The position numbers were made by a program, and so were the translations under genes. The notes beneath the pieces are model-generated. The model made no database searches. It was not told the origin of the DNA and worked only from the letters and a program-made list of their open reading frames with translations. A stretch of 64,000 bases of DNA, from the NCBI RefSeq assembly GCF_019059575.1, contig NW_024882041.1, positions 124,001 through 188,000 on the forward strand. Reading direction: 5' to 3'. This stretch comes from Amphibalanus amphitrite (taxonomy: Eukaryota; Arthropoda; Thecostraca; Balanomorpha; Balanidae). Positions 31,977-41,996 of the stretch are shown here, one piece after another; positions within the stretch are counted from its first letter, which is position 1; every line of letters starts with the position of its first letter.

Positions 31977-33122
31977 CCCTCGCCGGACCTATTGGTTTTC
32001 TACATACCTACGCGCCGACCGAGGGGGGGGGGGCGGATACTTTCCCCCCTCGCCGTTTCGCCCCTGGTAGAGCTAGCGCGTCGCAGAAAAAAAAAACGAG
32101 CGTGAGTGCCGTTACAAAACACATAGATTGATACCCGATTTCAAGGTCCTAGGTCAACCGGTGACATCTGAGGTCAGGTCAAGTGCCCTAAGGTACGGAT
32201 CCGTTTTTGGTGAATAACTTCGCAAAAACCGGCCGCAGAGACGCGATTTTGGCAGCATCGTGTTCGCCTCGCTCAGGCGCGTCGAATGATATACTTTTTG
32301 TTTGCGTGAGGTCAACTTTGGGTATTGACCTCAGGTCACGGTCAGGTCAGCGCCCCCAGGTCACGAACTTAGTTGACAGAGGTCATGTCGTCAAAAAAAG
32401 TCAATTTTTCAATTGATAATGTTTGACATGAAAATGCACTTTTTTAGACCAGCTTCGTCCCAGGAATCTAATTCTGCCATTTGTTTTCACATGCGATGTT
32501 CAGAAGTGCCTCAAACTCACGAAAATGCGTATGATGTCACCATGCCCTAAACATGTTGGAGCTATTTTTCTACAACTTGGGGGTCAAAAATCAAGATAGA
32601 AAGTTGCAATTTGGGACATCTCATGTTCTAATAGAGCTCTATAACATATATTCCGTTTTTTTTAATAAAAAAAAATTATTAGCTGTTTTCCAAAAAAAAA
32701 CATAGCTTTTTGAATTTTTAGGGGTCAAAAACGCACTTTATGGGAAAAGCGAGATAGCCATTTTAAAGAACTCATTGAGCTGCGTCTTTTCATGTCTTTA
32801 ATTTGCAATTTGCTAAAACCATTGATTTTAGGCGATTTTTCAAATATTTACCATTTTTTGACGAAAAAAGCCATATAGCTTCATCAATAAAATGGATATA
32901 TCTCACTTTTTTTGGAAAAATTGCATTAAAATTTGACAAAAGTCGTCAAATTGATGAAGGAAAAGGTATACGAAGTTTCATGATCTTGGTTTCAAGTTGA
33001 TAGCGTAAGCGGTTCGTGAGTTATTTGCGAAAAACCGAGGGGGCCCCCCTCGGTTTTTCGCGAATCGGTCCGCTCGACCCCCTATACAGGCGATGCTTGA
33101 GCTTCGACGAAATATGCCTTGG
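31977..33122. mobile_element. TTAA-type MITE, copy B (right end uncertain)
   Basis: TTAA (31973-31976) is followed by CCCTCGCCGG and a G-run/C-run hairpin (about 32022-32053), as in its relatives. Near the right side a perfect palindrome CCGAGGGGGCCCCCCTCGG lies at about 33037-33055. A TTAA at 33123-33126 may be the right flank, but the end itself has decayed. AGGTCA repeats occur at about 32310-32360. Confidence 0.5.
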
Positions 33123-33153
33123 TTAAGGTCAGTGAACGTAATAATTGTATTAA

Positions 33154-35239
33154 CCCGCGCCCGGCTGGGGCGGTCCTGGATTTCCACGCCCTGCTGGGGG
33201 GGGGGGGGTGTTTGAACACCCCCTCTTGTAACTCGGCTCCTGGGCCACATAGCGATACGCGGAAGGCGGCGTTCGAAAGAGCGTCAAAAATAATGAGGAA
33301 ATCACTTCGGTCAATTTTTTGGTCAGGTCAAAGGTCAGGTCACCAGAGGTCATTGAAGGCAAAATTTCGCCGATTTCCAGGTCTAATGTCGAAAATTTTC
33401 AAGAAGCCAACGCATAACTCGGGAACCAATAGAGCTACATCGCCGCGGAAAAGCGCATTCGATAGCCCTATTAACCCTCGCCCGCACATGGGGGGTGGTT
33501 GCCACCCCCCCCCCCCCAGGTAGTCTTTCTGCTCTGCACTCAACATTTTTAGAGCTAGAAGGCTGATTTTTCGTATAGCTGCTCCTCTATCCTTTCTTGA
33601 TGTCCACTGAAAATTTCAAGTTTCTGTGATTTTTGGTTTCGAAGATATGACCTTGTTTGTCAGGTCATGTCATGACCCAAATGGCCAATTCTCAACATCT
33701 TGCGTTTGCCATGGGCCTTATGAGCTTTTGACACCCTGATTTCGGCCTTTTTTGCCAGTCTTACCTCCCACCTACCATGGAACATGTTGTTCGACGATGT
33801 ACAGGGGTCAAGGTCAGGGTCAAGGTCAACCTAGGTCATCTAAGATAATTGCGTTTTAGGCAAGCTGAATTTACTTTTTTGAAGTTTTTTGACTGCATTT
33901 TTGGTAAAAGCTTCTCAGATCATGATTTCATGTAATATGGACCCAAAAACAATCGGTGCACACATCAGTATACACACAGACACACACAGACATACAAACA
34001 CATATAATTGACCTTGACCTAACTTGACCTGAAATGACCTCAGCAGCAAAATTCTGGTCGGGTAGTGTGACAAAGAGGTTCTAGCTGGCTTGGCACCAGA
34101 AAACAGCATCGTCATCGGTATTTGATAAGCAGCACACTTGATATCCAACGGTGACCCAAAACAGCAACATTTTTTAGTTTGACCTGACCTGGAAGGTCAA
34201 TGACTGGCCTGAGAAGGTAAAACTGGGTATCATTGGATTCGTCTCTTCCCAAAGAATCTTTTTGGTCTTTACCGCTAAGCTCTATCTCCAACAGGAACGA
34301 AATGGCGCGGGGGGGGGGGGTGGCAACCACCACCCCCCCCCCCATGTGCGTTCTAGGATGGGAAAATGGCATGTGCGGGCGAGGGTTAACGCCCTTTCTG
34401 AGTAATTTTCTCAGATTTGACCTAACGCCAACGGTTTTGCCTGCAGGGGGCAAAAACTGCAAAAATAGCAGATTTTTTTCCGAAACAGTTTTTCTGCAAT
34501 AACTTTTGACCCAAGCCTTGTACGAGCTTACTTTTACCGGCATCGTGTTCCTCTCGTCAAGACGCATCGAATGAACTATAACTTGACCTTGAAAGGTCAA
34601 CTTGAAAATTTGACCTCAGGTCAAGGTCATGACCTGACCGGAAAGGGTCATGTTGCATATCGGTCGATCCGTATCGTCGAGCTGAACACACCTAAGGCGT
34701 TTTCATCGCTCTAGCATGCCTTTATCAAAAGTTATTTGCGAAAAACTGTTAGATACCATTCGTGACCTAAGATGACCTCAGGGCATAAACAAGGGTCACG
34801 GACACCATTTTTATGTTCAGTGTGTCTAAACCACTTGTAATTCGGTATTTGGGAGTGTTTATAATGTCTTTCGTCCAAACGAGGCGCATTTCAATTTTCT
34901 CTCACAGACTTATAACTGGGAGGTCGCAAAATTGACCTGACCTTAGGTCATCGATATCGAAATTCTGAGATATACATTTTGTACATGCCCTTAGCCCTTA
35001 GCAATCGCTGAAAGTTTCAAAGCGATCGGTCACTCGGTGTAGCTATGACAGACATTGAAACTTTTTATGAGGTGAGGTCACTTCAAGTGACCTGGTGACC
35101 TGACCTTGAATGACCTTGGTCTGAAATTTTCACAACATGTGTAGAATTGATGTATGTGCGCCGCCGTTTTTGAGATATTCGCGAAAAACCACAAGGGGGG
35201 TGTTCAAACACCCCCCCCCCCCCCCCAGCAGGGCGCGGG
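33154..35239. mobile_element. TTAA-type MITE, copy C, carrying a nested copy D
   Basis: TTAA (33150-33153) precedes CCCGCGCC and TTAA (35240-35243) follows GGGCGCGGG. Close to each end is a hairpin of the form GGGGGTGTTTGAACACCCCC. Without the 911-bp insertion and one TTAA, copy C is 1171 bp, close to the 1123 bp of copy F. TTAA target duplication with CCC-starting inverted ends fits piggyBac-like or Kolobok-like non-autonomous elements. It has many AGGTCA hexamers, including a DR1 at 33325-33337. Confidence 0.85.
33475..34385. mobile_element. TTAA-type MITE, copy D, nested in C
   Basis: CCCTCGCCCGCACATG and its inverse CATGTGCGGGCGAGGG bound 911 bp between TTAA at 33471-33474 and 34386-34389. 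Hairpins GGGGTGGTTGCCACCCC lie next to both ends. Sequence on either side joins to match the uninterrupted copy F near 48878. It is the same family as copy E (58215), in opposite orientation. Confidence 0.9.
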
Positions 35240-35417
35240 TTAACCAGCATACAGGCGTTAAAGCATGATTTTGAGACATGTAAATTGTAATGTCAACTCC
35301 GACTCCAGAGTCTGAGTCGGCAAAACTTTGACTACTCCGACTTCGACTCTGCAGCTTTACGTGGTGGATACGGTGGCTAAAGGTGGGAGCGATCTAATCC
35401 ACAAGTGCCAGCGTTTT

Positions 35418-35424
35418 TATATAA
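35418..35424 (+). promoter_or_regulatory. TATA-like box upstream of the first RING gene
   Basis: TATATAA lies 178 bp before the start codon at 35602. A pyrimidine tract ending TTTTACAG at about 35480-35487 could be a splice acceptor of a 5' UTR intron. Match only. Confidence 0.25.
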
Positions 35425-35601
35425 TATGGAATTCGCATGCAGATTGAATTCGTCTCATTTTTCTTCTATCTCCCTTCCTTTTACAGGATACGCAAAGAAG
35501 AAAGGTGATGGCCCATGTTGCTGCAGCCTTGAGGGCGGCTTGGAAATGATTGTTGGCATTTGATCTGTGAAAGCCGAGAAAAAAACGGTGACAACAGCAA
35601 G

Positions 35602-36990
35602 ATGTCAATGAAGTTTTTATTTTTTCTCTTCTGTCTTTGCGCTGCCTACCGCATTTTTGTAGCAGTCTTTCTACATCCTACCAGCAGCCGCAATCCATCA
35701 TTTCCGTCTTCGTCCGCCATCACCAACTTTCGTTACTTGTTTACGGCTCTGGTATTGGTCGTTACAACTGCCCTGTTGAAATACGTCTTTGCCCACCGTC
35801 ACCGACTATCGCTGCTCGCCGTGTCGGCTCTCTCCATTCCCGTTCTGTATATATTTGTAGACTTTATTTTCCCTAGTGCTCCACCGCCGCCGCCAGTAAC
35901 GGATGGCAGGATATATTTTATTTTTGGTGCGTATCTGGTCCTTCTCATCTTCACTATCGGCCTACTCGTTTTTTGTCGTCGTTTCTGGTTTATTACAGTT
36001 GCATCCGCAACCCTTGTCTCTATTTTCATCAATTACATCTACTCATGCTTTGCAGAGACTCCTCCGCCACCATCATATTCCGACGCCTACTCCTCACCAT
36101 CCACATTTTACAATCCAATCAGTTTGATTTTTGCTCTCATATGCTGCTATCTTCTTGGCCCTTCATTCGCAAAAGGATTAACACCGGAAAAGGTAAGTCG
36201 GTTCTGTCTACAACGCTGGCATCAGGCCTGGAAGAGTGGTGTGGCTCAGGTTTGATTGCTTATATGCTTACAGCATTTGTTATGTTGGCATGGTGTTAAC
36301 ACTTAACAGCCCCCACGGACTGCACAACAGATAACATATTTCCAGTTTGTGTGTGTGGTCCCCTGTATCATAAATATTTCCAGTTGTAACTAGGCTTCCC
36401 GTTTCATGGTCTTGTTTCGGTCTCTGTATAGATGAGCAGATGATAAGGTGTATATTTGCAAAAACAAATACAGATATTCAAGGTAGGTTTATCGCACATA
36501 GCGGACAATGATATAGCATATTGGGATGAACGCGTTTCGTCAATTGACTTTTTCAAATACCTACTCCTTAGGGAAAAGCTAAGCATGTGCTTGTGAGTAA
36601 CTCATGAGGCATCTATGTAGTTCACGTCGTTTGTAAATATGATGCATGCCCAATGCACATCCCGGTCGTTTCCAGAGCAGGAGCACGGTTGATGCCGGGG
36701 TCGGTACTGACCCGGAGGACCGCTCTGACCAGCCGGCCCGGACCCTGGCCGGAGTCCGGCAGGAGCTGCACTGCCCCGTGTGTCTGGAGCTGCTCCGGAG
36801 AGCCACCACCCTGGGCTGCGGCCACACCTTCTGCAGTGGCTGTCTGCAGAAACACCGCGATGCTTCCTGCAGCGGGCATGTGTGCCCGCTGTGCCGCAGA
36901 CTGATCACAGCAGAGGTGATATCAGTCACTATTGAAAACGTCATCCGTAAAATGGATGCTGAGAGAAGCGATATCGAGACTGGTGGATAA
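35602..36990 (+). CDS. Multi-pass membrane RING-finger protein 1 (2 exons)
   Basis: Exons 35602-36192 and 36676-36990 join in phase 0 across GAAAAG|GTAAGT and GTCGTTTCCAG, giving 301 residues. Exon 1 encodes about six hydrophobic segments (roughly residues 4-24, 43-62, 69-90, 105-125, 128-147 and 170-187) with two proline-run loops (PPPPP near 95 and PPPP near 155). Exon 2 encodes a C3HC4 RING: C230, C233, C245, H247, C250, C253, C267 and C270. By family this is a membrane-anchored E3 ubiquitin ligase with a C-terminal cytosolic RING; the substrate is unknown. The start at 35602 is the first ATG of the frame. Its paralogue lies at 43103. AATAAA follows at 37364. Confidence 0.87.
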
Positions 36991-37363
36991 ACTCTCGTGC
37001 AGTGACATTGTTAATACGATACCACCGTTGTAGATAATCAAGTGCTTCCTTCCAGTGACCTCAAGTGAATGGATAATCAAATGTCTTGTTGTGCACTATC
37101 ATGAACACACTCTCATGCAACACATGGTTTGTTTTAGGATAAAATGCTTGATCTAAACCTGTGATTGCGCATTATCTCTGTGATAGAATCTGAATAGTCT
37201 TTCAGTGGTGGCATGTCAAGTCTCCCTGGCATGGATGCATTGTTCAATTTGATGGGTGACACTTCCAGGGCTGTACCAGGGGGCGGAACTCATTGACATA
37301 AGAGAGGATGGGATACCGCTTGAGACCGATTTTCACTCGTACATACATCAAGGGAGAGGAATG

Positions 37364-37369
37364 AATAAA
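37364..37369 (+). terminator. Polyadenylation signal, RING gene 1
   Basis: AATAAA 374 bases after the stop codon, on the coding strand. It is the first canonical one downstream. Confidence 0.45.
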
Positions 37370-37485
37370 GTCGCTCAGTCGTTTTATCTACTTCTTTCGC
37401 TTGGCGCAAATAGCATATACCACCACCGCTTCACAAAGATGTTAGTATAAGGTTTTAAAATCGTTAGATCACCGCTGACGTCACA

Positions 37486-37526
37486 AATTCTAAGGGGGCA
37501 TTCCAATGCATTAGCCCCTTAGAATC
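37486..37526. repeat. Short hairpin
   Basis: ATTCTAAGGGGGC and GCCCCTTAGAAT form a nearly perfect stem around a 14-base loop. It could be a tiny MITE remnant. Confidence 0.5.
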
Positions 37527-37650
37527 CGAAAACTGCAAGTTTGAAATTCCATGTCTCCAAATTAAAGCATTTTTCGATGTTGTGAGTGCCCAAACCGGTA
37601 TTTTCAGGCCATGGCCACCAATTTGGCTATTTCAACTCAAAAATAATGCT

Positions 37651-37688
37651 AAGGTGGGATGGTCACTTTAAGGTGGGATGGTCACTTT
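37651..37688. repeat. Two 19-bp tandem units
   Basis: AAGGTGGGATGGTCACTTT occurs twice in direct succession. Confidence 0.85.
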
Positions 37689-37756
37689 AAATCTGAATGT
37701 CAGAAAGAGCTTTGAAAAGGAAAAGACTATCAAATGCGCTCTTCCGCGGCGCTAAA

Positions 37757-37790
37757 GATTATTATTATTATTATTATTATATTATTATAT
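37757..37790 (-). repeat. (AAT)n tail of the LINE
   Basis: A trinucleotide run next to the 3' UTR, the usual kind of 3' end for CR1/L2-type elements. Confidence 0.75.
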
Positions 37791-37835
37791 CGTTTATTCC
37801 ACTAACCACGATCATCGGGTGGGCGTTACAGTGGA

Positions 37836-38025
37836 ACATTGCCAATTCCAACACATCTGTTCATGCAGTAAACAATGATGGTTGGTACGTTTAACGGTAC
37901 ACTGCAGGGCATATGCGAGCACATCCGCACACATTGCCAATTCCAACACGTCTGTTCATGCGGTTAACAGTGATGGTTGGTACATATAACGGTACACTAC
38001 AGGGTACATACAAGTACATTCGCAC
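37836..38025 (-). repeat. Two 95-bp tandem repeats in the LINE 3' UTR
   Basis: The segment beginning ACATTGCCAATTCCAACAC at 37836 is repeated from 37931, with scattered differences. Confidence 0.85.
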
Positions 38026-38046
38026 ACATTGGGTGAAACGTGGTCA

Positions 38047-40887
38047 TCAGTTGTCAGTGTTTGCTTTTGCTAGGAGGTACTTTTTCAGTTCAAATTTTGA
38101 GGCATTCCTCATTCTAGTGGGCAAACTATTCCACAATTTAGAGCCATGATATGACAGTGAATATTTCATAAAATCTGTTCGCGGAGCAACCAGATCTAGG
38201 TTCTCCGACTGTCTTGTCTCACGGTCAGATCTTCTAGTTATAAAGAGCGAGGATATCAAAGGTGTTGTAATCTCCGGAAAAAGCAGACACTGACGAATTA
38301 TATTCAATGCAGCAATGTCATGTTCGAAGGCTAAGTCTCTTCGCCATGCCACATTCGCACTCTCACGACCCGTGATACGCCGAGCAAATTTTACAATTTT
38401 AGATATCCTTTTCCCCTGTGTCAAGCCACAATTCCCCCATACAGAAACACAGAAACGGATATGTGGAAGAACTAACGAATTAACAAGCAGTGCAATAGTT
38501 TTCAAGGGCATAATGTGACGCAAGTGACTCAGGCGTATCAGCATGCCAATGCATTTGCCAACAACAGTGTCGATATGGCTACTCCACGTAAGACAGCTGT
38601 CTAAAGTAACGCCCAAACTAATTAGAGACGGCTTAACTTGTACCACAGTATCAAATACATGTACACTCTTCAAATTAATCTTTTTCAAAACACATCTAGT
38701 GCCAAAAACAGTGACTTGTGATTTGGCAGCATTTACAGAAAGGCGGTTCCGGGAGAACCACACCCCAAGCCTTTGAAGAAGGGTCTGAAGGCGACCTATC
38801 ACAGTATCTAGTTCGTTTGGTGGTCCCGAAACCATCACCTGAGTGTCATCGGCGTATTGAATTATTGATCCTGATTCAGACGCAACGGTGGGTAAATCAT
38901 TCATGTACAAGTTAAACAACATCGGACCCAACACACTTCCCTGTGGAACACCTGACAGCACATCACCCTTCGCATCATTACAACCCCTCACATACTGGCG
39001 CCTACCAGAAAGATAGCTTTTGAACCATGGGTGTTCAATGCCATAGTGTGAGAGTTTCGCTAGCAATATACGATGATCTACACAATCAAACGCCTTGCTC
39101 AGATCTAGCGATACCAGAATGCAAATGTTTCCCTTATCAATAGAAGCCCTGATGGATTCCGTCAATGCAATCAGGGCATGTTCAACGGAATAGCGTGGTC
39201 GGAAACCAAACTGATTTTCTGACAACACATCGCAGTCATCTAGGTACGTACTTAGCTGAAGAGAGACAAGTCTCTCGAGAATTTTGGAAGCGACGCTTAA
39301 AAGGGATATAGGTCTAAAGCTAGACGCCTCCTTTGGGTCACCTTTTCCCTTGTAAATGGGAACTACTTCAGCTATTTTCCAACAGGATGGCAAAGTACCG
39401 CTGGTGATGGATGAGTTAAACACTCGTAGAAGCGATCCAAGAAGCCTGGAAGAGAAAGACTTGAATAAAAAAGCAGGGAGTCTATCTGGCCCACATGACG
39501 TGTGTGATTTTAAGGATCTAATAACTAAGCGTAATTCGTCCAATGTTGCTGGGCGAAGGTCGAATCTAGTTGATAATACTCTTGGGGGACCAAAAAACAC
39601 CTCATCTGTACATGCACTGATATTTACTTTGCTAGCGAGGTTTCCACCTACTGAGCAGAAGAAATCATTGAATGAACGTGCCGTGCTTTCGTCCAATGAC
39701 TGGGCGACTTTAGATTTGCCAAGCGTTGCATTTATTAAATTCCAGGTGTCTCTGCTGGACCTATGCGATCTGATACTAGACTCAAATTTTGCTCGTCGTT
39801 CAAAGCAAATTACTTTTTTAACCTGACGGCGCATATCCTTATAGAGGGTGATATCGGACTGAGCGTTGGTGCGTCTCGAAACACGTAACTGGGCCGTCGT
39901 TAAGCGGATAAGTTGCCTGGCGGCAGCTGAAATTCCAAATCCGGATTTGTGCTTAAGTGATACAGTTACAAACGGAGCATGACGATCAATGACTGGAATG
40001 ACTGCTTCTGTCCAGCATTTCCAACCCTCGCCGGGATCAGAAACATCAACCCCGGGGGCCCAGGGTATCGCGTCATGCAGGTCTCTGCAGAAGGATTGGA
40101 AATCAATATTTTTCCATCTGCGGAACGTTATTGGAAACGGTTTCAACTTTTTCCTCTTAACTTTCATTTTGACTATTACTAGATTATGATCAGATACAAT
40201 ACAATCTTCGGAAGTGCACCCTGTCACAAAAGAAAAATCACTTACAAGAACAATGTCAATGAGAGTCGATGAGGAACTAGCAATACGGGTCGGCAGTTGC
40301 ACACACTGATGCAATCCAGTATTGCCAATGAGAGTTAGTAGTTGTCGAACGTGTGGGAGGCTCGGTCGCAAGAGATCACAATTTAAGTCTCCGCATAAAA
40401 CGACCTGCTTGCCCTCCGACAGCAAGGTCTGGACTGACAGCTCTAGTGCTTCGAGATCCTGTTTTATACAGTCATATATAGGTGGTCTATACACACAACC
40501 AACAACCAATGTCCGGTTGTGTCCACATTGTACGCTTACCCAAATTAATTCAAGACGCCCAGATTGTGACATTTTAGGGCCGGTGATCTTACTGAAAGTC
40601 AGATCACTGCGACAGTAAATGGCCACACCGCCACCTTTGCGTCCCCGATCAGCTCTGCCAGCTATCGTTAAATTAGCGATGGGGACATTTGGCTCACCCT
40701 TCCTTAGCCATGTCTCAGTAAAGCACATGACATCGATTTGGTGACGTTTTACATAGTCAGACACAAGGTCGGCTGAGGGTGTCAGTGACCTGACATTCAG
40801 ATTGCCGATCGATAGCCCATATTTGGAAGTAGGTACATGGTGCGAGACGTTAAAACTAGCTGAGCAGGTGTCGCTACAATCAGTCAC
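38047..40887 (-). CDS. LINE ORF2: AP endonuclease and reverse transcriptase
   Basis: 946 residues without interruption. The N-terminal endonuclease/exonuclease/phosphatase domain shows N31 (GNLNVRSL), E58 (FTETW), D167 and N169 (GDLNCD), and D233/H234 (SDHN). Reverse transcriptase follows with FRPISLL near 524, SLDLSKAFD with Asp595, GVPQGSVLGP near 646 and YADD at 678-681. No RNase H is visible. The frame begins 14 bases after the ORF1 stop, so reinitiation or a bypass mechanism would be needed for its translation. All catalytic residues I can check are present, so the element may be active. Confidence 0.92.
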   Translation of the reverse strand: MTDCSDTCSASFNVSHHVPTSKYGLSIGNLNVRSLTPSADLVSDYVKRHQIDVMCFTETWLRKGEPNVPIANLTIAGRADRGRKGGGVAIYCRSDLTFSKITGPKMSQSGRLELIWVSVQCGHNRTLVVGCVYRPPIYDCIKQDLEALELSVQTLLSEGKQVVLCGDLNCDLLRPSLPHVRQLLTLIGNTGLHQCVQLPTRIASSSSTLIDIVLVSDFSFVTGCTSEDCIVSDHNLVIVKMKVKRKKLKPFPITFRRWKNIDFQSFCRDLHDAIPWAPGVDVSDPGEGWKCWTEAVIPVIDRHAPFVTVSLKHKSGFGISAAARQLIRLTTAQLRVSRRTNAQSDITLYKDMRRQVKKVICFERRAKFESSIRSHRSSRDTWNLINATLGKSKVAQSLDESTARSFNDFFCSVGGNLASKVNISACTDEVFFGPPRVLSTRFDLRPATLDELRLVIRSLKSHTSCGPDRLPAFLFKSFSSRLLGSLLRVFNSSITSGTLPSCWKIAEVVPIYKGKGDPKEASSFRPISLLSVASKILERLVSLQLSTYLDDCDVLSENQFGFRPRYSVEHALIALTESIRASIDKGNICILVSLDLSKAFDCVDHRILLAKLSHYGIEHPWFKSYLSGRRQYVRGCNDAKGDVLSGVPQGSVLGPMLFNLYMNDLPTVASESGSIIQYADDTQVMVSGPPNELDTVIGRLQTLLQRLGVWFSRNRLSVNAAKSQVTVFGTRCVLKKINLKSVHVFDTVVQVKPSLISLGVTLDSCLTWSSHIDTVVGKCIGMLIRLSHLRHIMPLKTIALLVNSLVLPHIRFCVSVWGNCGLTQGKRISKIVKFARRITGRESANVAWRRDLAFEHDIAALNIIRQCLLFPEITTPLISSLFITRRSDRETRQSENLDLVAPRTDFMKYSLSYHGSKLWNSLPTRMRNASKFELKKYLLAKANTDN

Positions 40888-40901
40888 ACTATTGGAAGGC
40901 C

Positions 40902-41996
40902 TCAGTCTAAAAAACCGTTTACCTCGCTCGACAGCATCTGCCAGACGTTTCTACAACCTGCTCTGTTCAAATTCAACCTGGACCTGTCTAAACCATTGTG
41001 GGCACATTCATTGAGTCTTGGTCGCAGGTCAATAAAACGAACACCTTCGCTGACGCACATTCTTTCGAGTTCATCATTCAAATGACTGCGTTTCATGGTG
41101 AGAAAGTTCTCTGTCGCATTTATGTCCTGAGGCACCGAGCATATCACAATGTCTCTTACCTTTTTGACTTGTTTGGCGGCCTTGATTACCTCGACTATGC
41201 AGTCAAGCGTATACTCCACGCTGTGCCGCGATAGATCATTTCCTCCCAGATGAAGGACGAGGTCAGCGGTTATCGCCCTGCAGCCGGCCACAGCGCCGTG
41301 AAGAGCAGACAGGGCGCTGCGAGCAGTTCCTCCCCGGATGCTGTCGAACACTACCTGAGCTCCAAGAAGAAACTCGTCTCTGGCCGCCTTGGCAATACGG
41401 CGCACGTTTTGACAGCCGAGCATGACTGCACCAACGCGCGGGACCGTACTGATTCTGGTGTCCATGCCTCTTTTCCGCAGACTGGAAACTGGTCGGGTCT
41501 TTCGATCATCAGCAGATGGTGATTGCGAAGCTGTTTTGACCACCGGCTTCTTCGTTTCTTTCGTTGCGCTGGATGCCGGTCTCGCAGACGATCGGTCGGG
41601 GGGAGTCGTCGGGGTTCGGTGAGGAGTCGAATAGGGACACACATTCGAAGTCATCGACGCAGGTGCTACATGCTTGCCATCTCCTGACGTGCCTGCTAGC
41701 ATCATCATCATGCTGTTCACTTGTTTTGTAAGCTGATCAATTTGGAGCTGGCTGAGTCGAATTGCTTCCATTACGTCCATTAACGTTACGCCAGAGAAGG
41801 ATGGGCCAGCAGGATGTTCATTCGAGGAATCAGGGCCCGGGTTCTGCTCCACACCTCCTATGACGAGAAGGGTGAGGATCAAGGCTATCCCCAGTGCAAT
41901 GGAATTATGTTGAAATGATCTTGTTGATTTTGGTTTTAACCTTGCACGAATGTAGAACATTCCGATTCTCAGTCGGTAAGCTTGGTTGTCAATCAT
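40902..41996 (-). CDS. LINE ORF1: 2A-like peptide plus SGNH-esterase-like domain
   Basis: 364 residues. A basic N-terminus is followed by a hydrophobic segment (about 33-47) running straight into GGVEQNPGP. This is a 2A-type ribosome-skipping motif with N52, P53, G54 and P55 (codons 41832-41843). A heptad-like, Met-rich helix spans about 68-100, then a low-complexity linker, then an SGNH-hydrolase-like domain (about 188-360) with LGCQNVRR near 193, HLGGNDL near 249 and DRSRLNLNRAG near 337. In active relatives the first block reads GDS and the last DxxHLN; here Ser and His are replaced (Q and R), so catalysis is doubtful. Such esterase ORF1 proteins are known in CR1/L2 elements. Confidence 0.82.
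   Translation of the reverse strand: MIDNQAYRLRIGMFYIRARLKPKSTRSFQHNSIALGIALILTLLVIGGVEQNPGPDSSNEHPAGPSFSGVTLMDVMEAIRLSQLQIDQLTKQVNSMMMMLAGTSGDGKHVAPASMTSNVCPYSTPHRTPTTPPDRSSARPASSATKETKKPVVKTASQSPSADDRKTRPVSSLRKRGMDTRISTVPRVGAVMLGCQNVRRIAKAARDEFLLGAQVVFDSIRGGTARSALSALHGAVAGCRAITADLVLHLGGNDLSRHSVEYTLDCIVEVIKAAKQVKKVRDIVICSVPQDINATENFLTMKRSHLNDELERMCVSEGVRFIDLRPRLNECAHNGLDRSRLNLNRAGCRNVWQMLSSEVNGFLD

Larger units (their letters stand above)
37757..41996 (-). mobile_element. CR1/L2-type non-LTR retrotransposon (LINE)
   Basis: Two consecutive minus-strand frames (ORF1 41996-40902, ORF2 40887-38047), a 3' UTR with two 95-bp repeats, and an (AAT)n tail at 37757-37790 make up a nearly full-length element. 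Both frames are open. The 5' UTR probably extends beyond 41996 but I cannot place its start. The esterase-like ORF1, AP-endonuclease/RT ORF2 and a microsatellite 3' tail are typical of the CR1/L2 group. It lies between the two RING genes. Confidence 0.88.
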
